The translations under genes were made by a program, and so were the position numbers. The notes beneath the pieces were generated by a model. The model worked only from the letters and a program-made list of their open reading frames with translations. It ran no database searches and was not told the origin of the DNA. From Phoebastria nigripes (lineage: Eukaryota > Chordata > Aves > Procellariiformes > Diomedeidae), in NCBI GenBank assembly GCA_035582835.1, contig JAYKAV010003131.1, forward strand, positions 301,061-365,060: a stretch of 64,000 nt of DNA, written 5' to 3'. Of this stretch, positions 12,931 to 24,462 are shown in pieces (the first letter of the stretch is position 1; every line of letters starts with the position of its first letter).

Positions 12931-15900
12931 ACACAAATTAACATATTACAATTTCACTTATTTAACTTTTTAATGAAATTAATTCCAGCTATTAAATTGT
13001 TGTGTACACTTTTTTCCTTAAAATTTAGTTTACTCAAAACTTTCTCAACAGACAAGAACTACCAATTTCTTAATAAGCTATTGAACTTCTGGTAAAGCAA
13101 GACATAGGTAGCAAAGAAGGAAAAAAGATTATAATGATTGACTTCCCTAAAAAACTATTAAGTTCTTCAGCTTTATCAAGGACTCAAAGAAGACACTGAG
13201 TGCCTAATGAGCACAGTAATAAACATTTTAATGTTAACAAAAAAAATTTGTTCCAGTAAGCCACATGAAAACAAAACAACAACAACAAAAACAAATCAAA
13301 GAAAGTTTAGCAATCTTTCCTCAATTAGGGAAAACTAAACACCTAATCATCAGAGAAGCAGACTAGCTAGGGACAACTGGAAATGCAGTCTTAGTGGAAT
13401 AGAATAGAAGAAATATTAACTCTGGAAATCTCTAAGAAATTTATTAATGTTCATCTTTCCCATGCAGGTGAAACTGCAATGATTAGGAAGGATCAACTTT
13501 GCTGCCATTAATACATTCAGATTTGAATAGATGAATATCTGTGATCAAAAACTTTATGAAAAGGAGTGAGGCACTTAAAAATGAGAGACGTCATATTGTA
13601 TCAACAGGACTAGTACTTGCTAAAATCTCAAAAAAAGGTACCACAAAAACTACCCTCCAATAGGTATTTATTAAATCTGTGATTCAGTCATGTGGACTTC
13701 AAAGTGTTCCTTTCCCTGTTACTGTAAAGAACAAATATCCTTGAGCCCCCCTACTGTTTTCAACAGAAGATATTTAATTTTCCTTAGGAGTGAGCACATG
13801 TCTCCCTTTACTTAATAGAACCTTTAAATATGTTAATTGTGGTAATTTAGTCTTCAGTCCATGTGCCTGCTTGTAATCAGTTTCAAAAGATTCATTGAAT
13901 TTAATGAGATTCATACGACAGATAAAAAGAGATGTGCCCCCCTCCTTCTTTTGCTGAGACGTATTGACCATTATGTTGATCCCAGTTATGGTGAACTCTT
14001 CATCAATGAGGATAAGAATAATGAGGAGAAGTCAGGTTGATAGATTTACAGACAATTAGATCAGGTTAGTTTCAGGCCTTCTAGCTACACAATATGCAAT
14101 GTCATTTAATATGAAACTGGCCTGTGGCTGCTGCTGCTATATGCTTCCCCTTGCATTTGTTTCATTACCAGGGATAAGTTATTTTTGTTCAGAGTTCCTA
14201 AGCACTTCTTCATCTTGGGTCTACTGCTGCCTGTTTTTAGCTAAGGGTTTAAAAACAACTAACTAGAAAAGTTGCACTGTTTCATGCATGCCTCTGAGCT
14301 CCTTAAAGCAGTTCTCAGCCACTAGTGTTACCGTTTTCGACTCTTCAGTTCATTTTGTGGAATATTTTTAGGCATTTCTACATATTCCATTTGAACTGCA
14401 TACAGGATCCATAGAAGCTCACAGTGCTTTGCTTTGCTGAGGTTTTGTAGCCATTTTCAGTTGCTTACTACTTTGAACAAATGTTAACCCTTCAAGTTCA
14501 AATTTTATTGGTGATTGGCACAGGATGATTTTGTTTTGTTTGTTTGTTTAAACATTAGTTTTCATCAACAGTTTTCAGGTATTTCTTGGAGCGGGGTGGA
14601 GGGAGAAGGAGGGGAGCTGATTGCCCAAGATNAAAAAAGAGAAGTCTTTAGGCTCTTGTAACAGTTTTTCTGTGAATGTAAAGAATGATTTATCAAGAAG
14701 ATAACCTTCATGGCAGGGCCGATACTTTTCTTGAATTTGAAAAAAAATCTTCCAGTTTTCTGATAAAATTTTTAGCCTTGCAAACTGTGGTTCACACAAA
14801 TTCAGCACAGAATTCTGACACTTAGCAGTCAATTGTTCCTAATGTACTACTCATATCAGGCGTGTGATGTTTACCTTAACAAAAAACATGCAATGTTCAT
14901 TTTCTTCTTTTCAAGGATCCATCCCCATTTCACAATAGCAGTTATTTCATGCCAAGGAGGGATAAAGAACAGGAAGTGAGTACAAAAAGCCGAATTTCCT
15001 CTGTGTTTACTGACCACAGTTGTTGTCCAAGGGCATAAAAGTCTTTTTGTGACTGAACATAGTGAATTTAAAAGCCGGACCAGAAGGAAGAAAATAAAGA
15101 CTGTAGTTAGATAGGTCAGAATTTAATGATAAAGGACTGGAATAGATATAGAAGTGTCTGTTTCCAAACACAGATATTTGCAAAGATTCACACCTTGCAT
15201 TAAACTCGCATGGTTCTTATAGCTGGGAATTATGCTTTCCATAGGGTTTTTATTTATTTATTTATTTTTACTTTTTATTTTTATCTGACTTCATGAACTG
15301 CTTTTATTCTACAGTTTAGGAAAAAGGAGCATGAAAAATCACAGCGAAATCTTCTAGTTAGTTTTAACAAAGTGAAATAAAGGACTTCCTTGTTCTTAGG
15401 ACCCAGAAAACAGCCAAGAGTCAACAACTCTTATCTTAATTGACATTAAAGACATATTGATAATAACTGAGTTAACTCACTCCTGAGTCTCTTGGTCTTT
15501 TCTAGAAACCTTCAGTCTATAATCAAATGCAAGTGAAGTCCTGTCACTAAAACTTAACTCCTAATTCATAGTGCCCTTTGAAATCAAAAAAGTTGTTATA
15601 TTAAGTTCCATGATTATTGGATCAAGTCTGTATTTTTTTTAGACTCCAATTACATTTTGTGTGTGTGAATTCATGGTGAAAGAGTATATGATTCAATAAA
15701 ACATACATAGAGGACAAATTAGAACTGAGAAGTGATGGGAGAAATGGGTCATTTTCTGTTAGGCTCTTCTTATTCACTTTAAAGACATACAGCAAAATTT
15801 ATTAATTAACAAAATATGCTGCAGTAATGCTTTTAGATCAGCTTATTCAAGATGTACCTCATAGCAAATCAAGAAAGTAGAAGGGCATACCTTCTACTAG

Positions 15901-16518
15901 GCAGGCAAGTATCGTGTCTATTTTTGACTTAAAGACATATTTCTTATCAAACAAGAGTCAAAAGTGGCAGGATTAAGTAGAACACATTCTAAAACATCAG
16001 CAGAATCTGAAATTTATGGGATCTTCTGGGCCCTTGCTTAGTTGTATAAACTCAAATTAATATTGTTTACTTAATAATTCTACTATTAAAAGAACTTTCA
16101 TTGTGTTTTTTATTGCCATTGAGTTTTGGTGGGGATCTTGGCAACACAGAATACAGGTTGAAAAAGTTTTTAACATTAAAAGGTAGTAATATATTAAATG
16201 TTAATAAGAATGATCTTATGAGTAAAAATTTAATTCAGTAAGTATAATGGGTTCGTTCTGTGAAAAACAGTGAAAGACTAATGAAATTTGTAATGTAAGC
16301 TGAAAGTATCTTAAGCATGTGTGGTAGTAAAATGGCAAGACTTTTAGAAAGAACAAAACAGAATTTATATATAATAAAGGAACTAAAAAATGTTACTTAG
16401 AATTAAAATATTTCATACTGATCAAGAACTGATAACTTTTATTATCAGCATTCATTTTTTCCCATGTAGGTGTGCAATATCTGAAAACCACTTTTGTAAC
16501 AGAATGAAATGTCCTTTC
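12931..16518. other. Intron 1 stretch between LTRs A and B
   Basis: AT-rich intronic DNA with an ACA/ACAACA-rich run (13268-13296), a TTTA microsatellite (15247-15270) and one undetermined base (14632). No gene or mobile element was recognised. Confidence 0.6.
15247..15270. repeat. (TTTA)n microsatellite
   Basis: Short TTTA tandem repeat with minor interruptions in intron 1. Confidence 0.85.
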
Positions 16519-16523
16519 TTATG

Positions 16524-17057
16524 TGTCCTGGTTCCGGCTGGGACAGAGTTAACTTTCTTCCCAGTAGCTGGGGAGGGTGTGCTGTGTTTTGGGTTTGGTA
16601 TAATAGGAGTGTTGATGGCCCATTGATGCTTTGGGTGTTGCTGGGTGGTGCTTGCAGGGGGACTTTTCGGCCTCCCATGCCCTGCCAGGTGCATGGGAAG
16701 CTGGTGGGGACCAATGGGGTATTCCATACCATGCGACATCATGCTCAGTATAAAAGCTAACTGGGGTGGGGGGGGGGCTCCCTGGATGGGCTCTCGCGTT
16801 TCGGGCATGTGTCGGTTCGGCGGGTGGTGAGCAATTGCATTGTGCATCACCTGCTTTGTGTATTCTATTGTTGTTGTTGTTATCACTGTTATTATTACTG
16901 TTCTACTCTGTGTTATTTCAATTATTAAACTGTTTTTATCTCAACCCGCGAGTTTTCCTACTCGTGCCCTCCCAATTCTCTCCCCCATCCCACCGGAGCC
17001 GGGGCGTGAGCGAGCTGCTGCGTGGTGTTTAGGTGCTGCCAGGGTTAAACCACGACA
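16524..17057 (+). mobile_element. Solo LTR B, ERVL-like, diverged subfamily
   Basis: A 534-bp LTR starting TGTCCTGGTTCCGGCTGGGA and ending AAACCACGACA, flanked by a perfect 5-bp target duplication TTATG (16519-16523 and 17058-17062). A TATAAAA box lies at 16749-16755 and an ATTAAA polyadenylation-type signal at 16924-16929. The U3 region shares the LTR A/C framework, but the middle (around 16770-16870) differs and includes a run of nine Gs and a GAGCAATTGCATTGTGCATC segment, so it belongs to another subfamily. It is antisense to the host gene. Open frames of up to 144 codons across it are by-products of its higher G+C content, not genes. Confidence 0.95.
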
Positions 17058-17062
17058 TTATG

Positions 17063-18321
17063 AAATATGTCTTATACTTTCTCATTGGATTATTAAATTT
17101 TCCCTGTCTTTGTGCTATCTCATAATTTTTTTTTAAATTGGGAATATTTCATTATATATTTATTTTTTCAGCTGGGAAAACATAAACAGAATTAAGTAAA
17201 ATTTTTCTTGAGATGAATAAAAGCATCTTTACCAAAAGTCAGACTATTTCAAATGCCTTATTACCACAAGAATGTAGAAATCGTTTTTCTTTCTCATAAA
17301 CTAGCAGATGCAGACAGAATTCAGACAGAAGGGGGAAGCGATTGTTTGTTTGTTTGTTCCCATGATAGTTTTAACTTTGATTTTATTAAATCAAACTTTG
17401 CTCAAAGGTAGAGGTTTTCCATTGGGTTACATTTCACCCAAGAAACAGACTTCCTGTACTTCAAATTAGAAAAGAAAAGAACACTTCCTTTTTATTCAAG
17501 GCAAAATTTATAACAAAGTGTTTCAGAGAGACATAAGCAATATAATTCAGTGCCTAAAAAAATAAAATATAAATTCAATCCAGGACTCTGGCGATGAAAT
17601 TAAGAGAAGGAAAGTCATATTCGAGTAAATCCCATCAACTGTCACAGAGACAGCCATCTTTATAATCACGTTAAACAAAACAATCTTAAATAAACCACAA
17701 ATAAAAGGTTCTTCATGTTTGGAAAGATACTACCCACTCTGTCAATAATATAAATAAAAAGAGAAACTCACAATTTTTTTTTTTTTAAAAAAGAAGATAT
17801 TTGAAATTACTTCTTCTTAACTAAGGCTTTTTCAGATCAAAGGAAATTACATTTGTAAGATTCATCTTAGAACCAAAACTTTATGAACTGTCTTTTCCTG
17901 GATGTTAATCACTTAATGCAGTATCTCTAAGGAGACCTTTACAAATGGGTAGCATTTGTCTGAGTCTGCAAGATTCCGCCCACAGACAAAACATTGCAAC
18001 ACTGAATCCCCTCGACTTCACTTTCTGCTCCAGTCCTGCAGCTATGCTGATTCCCAGCCAACTTTTTACTGCAACAAATATAATATTATATGTAATTCTA
18101 TATTAATTACATATATAATTCTATAATAATTATATATTAATAATTATGTTATTAATCCTCCTTCCTATCTATAGATGTGGTTATATGTTAAGAGATAACA
18201 CGCTTGCAGAACAAAAGTCTACTTGCTGTTAAACAGAGTTGGGGGAAGGAGAGGGAATAGTGTTTAGGGGAAAATCATTATAGGTAAGAATGACTAAGCT
18301 GTAAAAGTCTCATGATTTTAC
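17063..18321. other. Intron 1 stretch between LTRs B and C
   Basis: AT-rich sequence with an almost pure A/T segment at 18076-18155 made of ATTA/TATA words. Nothing else recognisable was seen. Confidence 0.6.
18076..18155. repeat. AT-rich low-complexity segment
   Basis: About 80 bp almost free of G and C, built of TAATTA and ATATAA words that can pair with each other. Confidence 0.8.
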
Positions 18322-18326
18322 TACTT

Positions 18327-18806
18327 TGTTGTGGTTTAACCTGGCCGGCAGCCAAACACCACACAGCCGCTCGCTCACTCCCCCCTCCCCTCAGTGGGAT
18401 GGGGGAGAGAATAAAAAAAAAAAAAAAAANNNNNNNNNNNNNNNNNNNNNNNNNNNNNNNNNNNNNNNNNNNNNNNNNNNNNNNNNNNNNNNNNNNNNNN
18501 NNNNNNNNNNNNNNNNNNNNNNNNNNNNNNNNNNCTACTTCCTGGACCACGCCTCCTATTTATATATTGAGCATGACGTCACATGGTATGGAATACCCCA
18601 TTGGCCAGTTGGGTCAGCTGTCCTGACTATGCTCCCTCCCAGCTTCTTGTGCACCTGGCAGAGCATGGGAAGATGAAAAGTCCTTGACTAGTAGACTGCT
18701 TACCAACAACTAAAAACATCAGTGTGTTATCAACATTCTTTTCATACTAAATCCAAAACACAGCACTAGGAAGAAAATTAACTCTGTCCCAGCCGAAACC
18801 AGGACA
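18327..18806 (-). mobile_element. Solo LTR C, ERVL-like, with internal assembly gap
   Basis: The LTR lies on the minus strand, starting (complement of AGGACA at 18806-18801) TGTCCTGGTTTCGGCTGGGA and ending GGTTAAACCACAACA at 18327. A perfect 5-bp target duplication TACTT flanks it (18322-18326 and 18807-18811). It contains an intact palindromic cAMP-response element TGACGTCA (18574-18581) and a TATATAAA-like box (about 18566-18558). The 105-base N run (18430-18534) removes part of the R/U5 side, next to an A tract that probably broke the assembly. It is in the same orientation as the host gene, unlike LTRs A and B. Confidence 0.93.
18430..18534. other. Assembly gap (105 Ns)
   Basis: A run of undetermined bases inside LTR C, directly after a homopolymer A tract. 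The true length is unknown. Confidence 0.99.
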
Positions 18807-18811
18807 TACTT

Positions 18812-19799
18812 CTATCAATATTTACTTTTGTATTACTATCACTATATCAGCGTAGCAAAATACTTCCTTTCAAGGGAAGTGTAAGAGTTCACAAGTAACT
18901 TCCTGTACACAAGCCCCGGAAACACAATTACTGATTAGGAGACCAATTGCAGCTGAGTCATTCTGCATCACACTGGATTTGAGACAATCATTGTCAGGCA
19001 TTGCATCTCAGCTAAAGTAAGATAATTTTTAAAGCATCTCTGACAATATCACTTGCAGTTGTTTAATGAGACTTTAACAACTCTGGTTATCTTTTCAACT
19101 ACAAAGCACTTGCCTTCCATTCCCAAAGCTGAGGCTTCAGAGGAAGCAACAATAACATCAAAACTCTTCTGGCAGGTATCACAGAGATATAATTTAGGAG
19201 CAATTCATTTGGATGAAAGATAAAAACCAAGAGGGAAGCTCCAAGGTGAAGCAATACTAGGCACAGCACTAGTGACTTCCATTGATGCCTTGATCAAAGA
19301 CAGGAGGTGAACTAGTTAGTACTCTGGCCCCTGACCATCAGCTCCCAAGGCAGAGTGCTAGCTCTGCTCTGCTTGAAAGCATCTGGCCCAAGCAATTAAA
19401 GAGGTCTGAGAATGCTGAGAGCAGTACAGATAAAATCCTTGTTATGGCACTGTAGGAAAAGAAGAAACAAGAAAGTGCATACACTTATTAATTTCAGGAT
19501 TAAAAGGATCAATACCAAATTGACTCCACTTACAGACTATAAAAATTGTCCCAGAAACAGAACAGAAAACCAATAATTCATATATATACACAGAGTATAA
19601 CAGTATTTTACAATGTTGTAAATTCAACTTTTTCTTCATAATTTTGTAAATTTAAATATCATTACTGTTAGGAAATAATATCTTTTTTCAGAGACAAGAT
19701 TTCAAAGATAAGATCTTAAGTCTAGCTTCAGTTGTAAGCCTTTGGATCTTGTTATCTTGTCTCCATATGAAGGAAAAATATCCTGTCTTCACAATCAGT
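18812..19799. other. Intron 1 stretch with no recognised element
   Basis: Intronic DNA somewhat less AT-rich than average at 19240-19400. No gene, RNA or mobile element was recognised. Confidence 0.55.
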
Positions 19800-19975
19800 T
19801 ATGTTATTTCAAGTGCAAGTTTATACAGATGGTGATCAGGTCACCTCTCCAATTCTTTAGTAAGACAAATTCCTTTAGTCTTATTCTGTGAGCCTTATTT
19901 TCCAGCCCCTGTATCACTTTGCAGGCTTACTTTGAACAGTCAGCATTTGTATATCTTTCTTGAAGGGAAGCTATC
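19800..19975 (-). mobile_element. Ancient CR1-like LINE relic
   Basis: Plus-strand text GATCAGGTCACCTCTCCAAT, then CTTATTTTCCAGCCCCTGTA, then TTTCTTGAAGGG follows the order of the complement of the reverse-transcriptase C-terminal and 3' region of old CR1 elements common to birds and reptiles (the same region that reads GDL, FSLEK and LSYEERL in younger copies). It is strongly decayed and carries no usable frame. It may extend further in both directions, but I cannot draw the edges by eye. Confidence 0.5.
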
Positions 19976-22900
19976 AACACAGAAATCGGTAGCTGAAAGC
20001 AAACTGATTCCCAACTTCTACTTCTTACTTCCTTTGTTCAATTACTTTCATATACTGTATTTGTCAAACCTTTGCCCATGGCATTACACAGGTCTCATTT
20101 TGAAGAAGTTTTACATAATGACCTCTTAAGTATTTCTTAGGTCAGTACTTCTTGGGATACTTTCCCATTTAATGGACATAACCTGATTTGGTAGATCCCC
20201 GATGTACAGCCATCCTACCCAATCTGCATTTATCGCAATAAGAAACATGTTGTTTTGTATTGTGAATATGTAAATAGACAATTCAGATCATCCTCTAATG
20301 ACTAGCTACCTCTCTTTTTTTTTTTTTTTTTATTATTTACATGATCTGTAATTATTATGTCATTTTTATCCTAGTATATGTCATTTGCAAAATAGGACTG
20401 GATGAAATACCTGTCTCTGACACATCCTTCTAACCAAAGCTCAATCTATTTATATCACCTTATTTACAACCACATATTTTGAGATTGGCATTGAGCCAGT
20501 TTTTAATGCAATTTAAGATGTCCTACATTGACATGGAATGCAATTTTTTTAATCAGTCTTATACAGCAATACGTCACATGACTAAGAGTTATGCAAGAAT
20601 ATAATATTAGAAGTGCTTTTATCATCGATTTCTAATTAATGTCATTTACCCCTTCAGATTATTAGTGAAAGTTTTAAGTTCAATTGATCTGAATACTAAA
20701 GCCCTCCCTGAACTCCTGTATTAGACTCAAAACCCATTTACTGTTATTCTAGTTTGTCTTTATACATAATATCCAAATCTTTATGAAGGTATGTTTCTGC
20801 CATTAAAAACCATCACTATCACTTCATTAAAGTCCAAATGCTACTCCTTTTCACTGACAAGTTTGTTAATCACCTTATAATTTGCAAATGCCAACAATGA
20901 ATAAACTGATACTATGAGCTTTTTAGAATGCATGGACATGCATGGACCACGAGCAGGGATACTTTTTTTTTTTTAATAATCAGGGTCTATTGAGATCTGA
21001 TCATCATGCATAGTAAACAATGCAATAGACTGTCAATTTCACTGGCATGCATGATAAAATCTGACCTCATTAAACAGATGCAATGAAAACCTAAAAAAAA
21101 TTTAGGAAGATCCACTAGAAAAAGCTGCTACATACAGAAATATATAAATCTTTGTATTTCAAAGGAATGCCTGTGCAGACTTACTAATTTCCTGAAAATG
21201 AACAGTGCTCTGAGTGTGGGAAATTTTAAATAGAGACAATATTTCCATATAGCTTTGGTATTTATCTATAATAAATTATATATGAGTACAACTAAAATTT
21301 TTAAAAAATTATTTATGTACAAGTACTTACAGCAGAAATGTTACACGCTGCTTACAAATCTTGAAGCTTAGGCTTCCATACCTCATTGCATGTCACTGCA
21401 TGCTACAGTGCCATCTCAATTATTAAGTTTTGCTGGAACATACTTCTCTTTCCTTTTTTGTGCTATTTTTCCACCTGCCCCTTCAGCTGGAGTGGAGTCA
21501 TACACTATTACCTTTTTTTTGCATGTTTTGGAAGAAGTATTTTGGAAGTAACATACCTGTTAGAGCGTTCCAAACTACACACATAGACAAAAAATGTCTT
21601 GTTCTTATCCAGGTACTTTAAATCACATTACATTCACTTTTAATTAAGGCAGAAGGGAAAAAAAAAAGGTTGTAAAATTTCTTTCTATGAAAAAGTGAGA
21701 GCCCACACAGTCAGACAACGAACACTAATCAGAAAGATTTCTCTTTGTCTCTCACTTTTTTACTCAGCTACCTTGTTGTTCAATCCTTATAAAGCATAGT
21801 TACTATTTCAGACTTTGTACATAATTTCAAGGCTTGCCTGTTTGGGACTGTTTGTCACAGAAACCACCAGCTGGAGAGAGCTCCTCTGTCAATGAATGGG
21901 CTGTGGTGCCCCTCTTTGAGTGTTTCATTAGCTCTTACACGCAAATTCATCTTCTAAGTTTCATAGGGATCCAGAAAGAATTTTTCCTCCCACGTTGCCT
22001 TCTATTCCCTCCTTGAGCTGACCACTCTTCATAACTAAAATAATCCTTGTTCTGCTTCCTTGAATATCCAGATGTCTCTTTGCTAGGCTGGCTGCCATCT
22101 CTACTCTACTAGCTAGTAAACAGCTCCTTGCTCCAAAGAGATAAAACCCCCTCCAATCTCTTAGTAACACACTGGAGTGTGCTAGCACAAATGTCTTTTG
22201 CACTGGATGGGTTATTTAGTGTTTATCAGTTCACTAAGGAACATAAAAACACCTAACTGTGATTATCTATTTAATCTGTTTGGGGTATGAGTGAATTTGA
22301 GGTGACCTACACTATGCTACATCCAGAGCACACTGTAAAAAATCACACTGCAGGTTTTGGTTATCCAGCAAATACAGATGATTGAGTGTTCTCTGATGAG
22401 TTCAAATATGTGCACCCCATTTGAGTCAGTGATGTCTTTTCCATGTTTTCCAAGAGAAAATATTCTACAACAATATGACTGATTATAAAATGCCATGGTG
22501 GATTCCACAAATAAAAAGCCTCACAATGCAGGCTTCACAGGGACAAAACCTAGCAATTTCAGCTGTGCACGGAGATCCAGCATGGATAAATCTGCTTTTA
22601 TACATGGGTTTATCCATGTATCATTTAATTCCCTATAAATAGCTTAAGTGCTGTATAGCACTCTACACAGGAACTAATTTCTCTAGGAGTTATTCAGGAG
22701 AAGTTTCTCTTAAATTAAAATACATTTTTCATACATACCTCNACAATTAGTTACTCCCTAAAATAAAATAAATCAATATTTGGTGTGAAGCCCAATAGGC
22801 ATTGATAAAATCCAAGAACAGTAAAGAGTAGAAGGCATAGGAAAATTACGCACTGGCAAATTCCCACTCCTGATTAAGAGCACAACTGTGTCCCAGGAAG

Positions 22901-23266
22901 AAGGTGAAAGCAAGGTATGTTCCTTTCCATAACCCACTAGGTTTATAAATTCACTCAAACCAGCTCAGTGCTAAGCAGTGAAAGTTTCACTGCATGCTGT
23001 ATTTCTTTGGGATGTTTCTCTGAAAATCCCCACAAATAATTTTCTCTGTTAAACTGAAATTCGGCACAGCTCTAACTGAATAACCAGATACTACTACTAC
23101 TACTGATAATAATAATAATTAATAATAATAATAATCTGAATGAAACATGGAGACAAAACTATTTGTAAGACATTTAGATAAATCTTCATATAGCAATCAT
23201 AACTCCAAAATCTCTTACGAAACTGGTGGCATTATTTTACAGAATAAAACACAGCAGAGGGAACTG
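19976..23266. other. Intron 1 stretch, mostly unassigned
   Basis: AT-rich DNA with a T tract (20315-20330) and a CTA/AAT microsatellite (23091-23135). The part up to about 20900 could contain more of an old LINE, but no stretch was clear enough to call. Base 22742 is undetermined. Confidence 0.5.
23091..23135. repeat. (CTA)n and (AAT)n microsatellite
   Basis: CTA repeats to 23103 followed by AAT repeats with one interruption. Confidence 0.9.
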
Positions 23267-23480
23267 TGCCACACAGGGAAGTAAAACAGGGGACCATAGC
23301 CCATTTTAAGTTATGATATCTTAGCATTATGACTTCAACAGTGATTTGGATAATAATTTCCTTACAATAAGGACTTCCTTTTTTTGCACAAGTTCAGCTG
23401 AAGCTGCCTGTGTGTCTGACACCACATTCAAACTGTAGCCTAAGAGGAACAGTGGCACCATGCTTTGCCAAGTCAGTCTA
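23267..23480 (+). repeat. Duplicated segment, copy 1
   Basis: About 214 bp starting TGCCACACAGGGAA and ending GTCAGTCTA. It recurs in the same orientation at 24248-24462, about 980 bp further on. Shared blocks include GCATTATGACTTCAACAGTG, CCTTACAATAAGGACTTCC and CAAACTGTAGCCTAAGA. Copies differ by scattered substitutions and small indels. Flanks do not match, so the repeat has sharp ends. It has no LTR, LINE or coding features I recognise. Confidence 0.9.
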
Positions 23481-24247
23481 GCCCAGACAAAGGACTTCAA
23501 CCACTGCTTACGTTAAATCTATCTTTCCGTTGCTCTAAAACAGTAAGTGGCATTGAATAATATAAAAGTCCCCAATATATGTCCAAAACACTGAATTACT
23601 CTTCGCACCAGTGCACATGGATTTAAATAGTAAAGCATCTCAAAATAACATTCTATGAATTTGTTCCATGGTGTGTAAGCAGACATAGAATTTAGTAATT
23701 TATGAGGATAATGTATAATAGGACGCAGAGTGAAAGGAAAAAAGAGTAAGATCAGTGTTATACACTGTGAATTTTACATTTTTCTAAGTAAGTTACATGT
23801 AGAAAGCCGGGAAAAAGTTTCGTCTTCCTTTTCTTTTCTTTTATTTCCCAATAACCACTTTTAATATTAAATAATAAAGCAAACCTTTCAGAGATTTTTT
23901 TGAAAGCTTATTCCCAACCAACCTTATTAAAGTGACTTAAAGCATTTCTACTGATGGAATGTTTTCTTTGAAAGAACCAATCTATAATGCACAAAACATG
24001 GTGTTTTTTTTTTCTTTTTTTTAACTACATTATTAAGTTACGTAGTGAATGGATGGCACAGAGATGTCATGTTGAATAGAATTAGATTTCAGGATTTTGT
24101 TTTGAAAACATTTCATTCATCCTTTTTTAACATAATATGAAGAAAACGTACCCTAGACACCAAAATTCTTTGTCTCAGGAAGGGATGAGCACAGGATTCT
24201 GACTGTAATAAAGCTTTATCGTTCAAATTCAAATAGAAGCCACACAA

Positions 24248-24462
24248 TGCCACACAGGGAAGAAAAATAGTGTACCAAGCCTATTTTAGCTTGTGGTGTC
24301 TTTGCATTATGACTTCAACAGTGATTTGGGTAAGAATTGCCTTACAATAAGGACTTCCATTTTATTTGCACAAGTTCAGTGGAAGCTGCCTGTGTGCCTG
24401 GCACTGCATTCAAACTGTAGCCTAAGAAGCACAGTGGCATCATGCTATTCCAGGTCAGTCTA
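24248..24462 (+). repeat. Duplicated segment, copy 2
   Basis: Direct repeat of 23267-23480. The spacer between the copies (23481-24247) is unrelated to the repeat. Several transitions (for example GTGTCTG versus GTGCCTG) show the duplication is not recent. It could be a dispersed repeat family with two local copies, or a local segmental duplication. Confidence 0.9.

Noticed and set aside
16452..16886. A 144-codon minus-strand open frame and several overlapping frames
   Set aside because: They lie across solo LTR B and its 5' flank; the LTR is G+C-rich and low in stops. There is no retroviral or host protein resemblance.
18278..18676. Open frames of 90-116 codons
   Set aside because: They run through the N gap and LTR C, so most of their length is undetermined bases.
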